A stretch of 64,000 nt of DNA. Source: Paenibacillus qinlingensis. Its GTDB lineage: Bacteria > Bacillota > Bacilli > Paenibacillales > NBRC-103111. Location of the stretch: NCBI RefSeq assembly GCF_013204845.1, contig NZ_JABMKY010000028.1, positions 58,950-122,949 of the forward strand. The letters run 5' to 3'. Below, piece after piece: positions 63,451 to 64,000 of this stretch (positions are counted from its first letter, which is position 1; each line of letters starts with the position of its first letter). Below the pieces are notes generated by a model. The model was not told the DNA's origin. It ran no database searches and saw only the letters and a program-made list of their open reading frames with translations. The translations under genes were made by a program, and so were the position numbers.

Positions 63451-63525
63451 TGGCTGGGGATCAAGGATTTGAACCTTGGCATGACGGAGTCAAAGTCCGT
63501 TGCCTTACCGCTTGGCTAATCCCCA
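63451..63525 (-). tRNA. tRNA-Gln (TTG)
   Basis: TGGGGAT pairs with ATCCCCA; loop CTTTGAC gives anticodon TTG. CCA encoded. Confidence 0.95.
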
Positions 63526-63534
63526 ATAGAAACA

Positions 63535-63607
<73 letters not shown>

Positions 63608-63619
63608 ATATGAAGTTAA

Positions 63620-63695
63620 TGGTGGAGGCTGACGGGATCGAACCGCCGACCCTCTGCTTGTAAGGCAGATGCTCTCCCAGCTGAGCTAAGCCTCC
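63620..63695 (-). tRNA. tRNA-Val (TAC)
   Basis: GGAGGCT pairs with AGCCTCC; loop CTTACAA gives anticodon TAC. CCA encoded. Confidence 0.95.
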
Positions 63696-63712
63696 ATGGG
63701 ATAAAGAACTAG

Positions 63713-63787
63713 TGGTGACCCGTAGGGGACTCGAACCCCTGTTACCTCCGTGAAAGGGAGGTGTCTTAACCACTTGACCAACGGGCC
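63713..63787 (-). tRNA. tRNA-Glu (TTC)
   Basis: GGCCCGT pairs with ACGGGTC with one G-U-type pair; loop CTTTCAC gives anticodon TTC. CCA encoded. Confidence 0.94.
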
Positions 63788-63803
63788 TTATGAAATGTAT
63801 AAC

Positions 63804-63879
63804 TGGAGCTTCCAACCGGAATCGAACCGGTGACCTCATCCTTACCATGGATGCACTCTACCGACTGAGCTATGGAAGC
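63804..63879 (-). tRNA. tRNA-Thr (GGT)
   Basis: GCTTCCA pairs with TGGAAGC; loop ATGGTAA gives anticodon GGT. CCA encoded. Confidence 0.92.
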
Positions 63880-63881
63880 AA

Positions 63882-63957
63882 TGGCTCCCCGAACAGGACT
63901 CGAACCTGTGACAACTCGATTAACAGTCGAGTGCTCTACCAACTGAGCTATCAGGGA
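63882..63957 (-). tRNA. tRNA-Asn (GTT)
   Basis: TCCCTGA acceptor arm pairs with TCGGGGA using G-U pairs; loop CTGTTAA gives anticodon GTT. CCA encoded. First tRNA after the 5S gene. Confidence 0.93.
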
Positions 63958-63962
63958 ACAAT

Positions 63963-64000
63963 GCTTGGCAACGTTCTACTCTCCCAGAACCCTGCGGTTC
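63963..64000 (-). rRNA. rrf: 5S rRNA, 3' end (partial)
   Basis: The minus strand ends GAGAGTAGAACGTTGCCAAGC, the conserved 3' end of 5S rRNA. The gene continues past the window edge, so an rRNA operon lies to the right. Confidence 0.9.

Overview
The window looks like chromosomal DNA of a Paenibacillus-type member of the Bacillales. Evidence is the order sigW-rsiW, cdaA-cdaR-glmM-glmS with a glmS ribozyme, a long tRNA cluster behind a 5S rRNA gene, strong GGAGG-type ribosome binding sites, and large modular secreted glycan hydrolases. Species assignment is inference.

Layout. (a) 1-11.3 kb: a carbohydrate-utilisation region: heparinase II/III-like protein, Cys/Met-type PLP enzyme, phytanoyl-CoA dioxygenase-like protein, AraC regulator, GH78-like rhamnosidase, SGNH hydrolase, aldo/keto reductase and a BNR-repeat protein. 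(b) 11.4-16.0 kb: copper homeostasis (lipoprotein, CopA, CopZ, CsoR) with two CsoR-type operators and a 52-residue unknown gene. (c) 16.1-19.7 kb: a TetR regulator and a four-gene extracytoplasmic methionine sulfoxide repair operon (CcdA, TlpA-like, MsrAB, thioredoxin-like) sharing a GACCGGTC operator. (d) 19.8-25.8 kb: a 1969-residue secreted GH81 beta-1,3-glucanase with four near-identical C-terminal repeat modules. (e) 26.2-32.6 kb: MFS/SDR/TetR, VOC/MarR and MATE/TetR transport and regulation units, each with visible operator palindromes or repeats.

(f) 32,804-51,398: an 18.6-kb Tn7-like element sitting in attTn7. Its right end lies 24 bp past the glmS stop codon and it splits the glmS terminator; the distal half of that terminator is left beyond the far end, at 32.77 kb. 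The ends start with TGT and carry TnsB-type repeats: four at exact 20-bp spacing on the right, three spaced ones on the left. No tnsA, tnsB or tnsC is present and tnsD survives only as a C-terminal part. The cargo looks like anti-phage defence: a Septu-like ATPase/HNH pair; an AT-rich operon of a PRTase-like protein, an ORC/Cdc6-like ATPase, a Rossmann-like protein of unknown family and an N6-methyltransferase, followed by a membrane protein; and a SIR2-like/P-loop NTPase translationally coupled to a HEPN protein. There are also a RAMA-like gene fragment, an IS110 remnant and an XRE regulator. A terminator just inside the right end can replace the interrupted glmS terminator.

(g) 51.4-64 kb: conserved core genes glmS, glmM, cdaR, cdaA, rsiW, sigW, an EamA transporter and ppc, then twelve tRNA genes and the 3' end of a 5S rRNA, all transcribed leftward. 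This part links cell-wall amino sugar supply, cyclic di-AMP synthesis and the envelope-stress sigma factor.

The best candidates for undescribed biology are the PRTase/ATPase/Rossmann/methyltransferase operon and the SIR2-like NTPase-HEPN pair, both carried by an apparently non-autonomous Tn7-like island.
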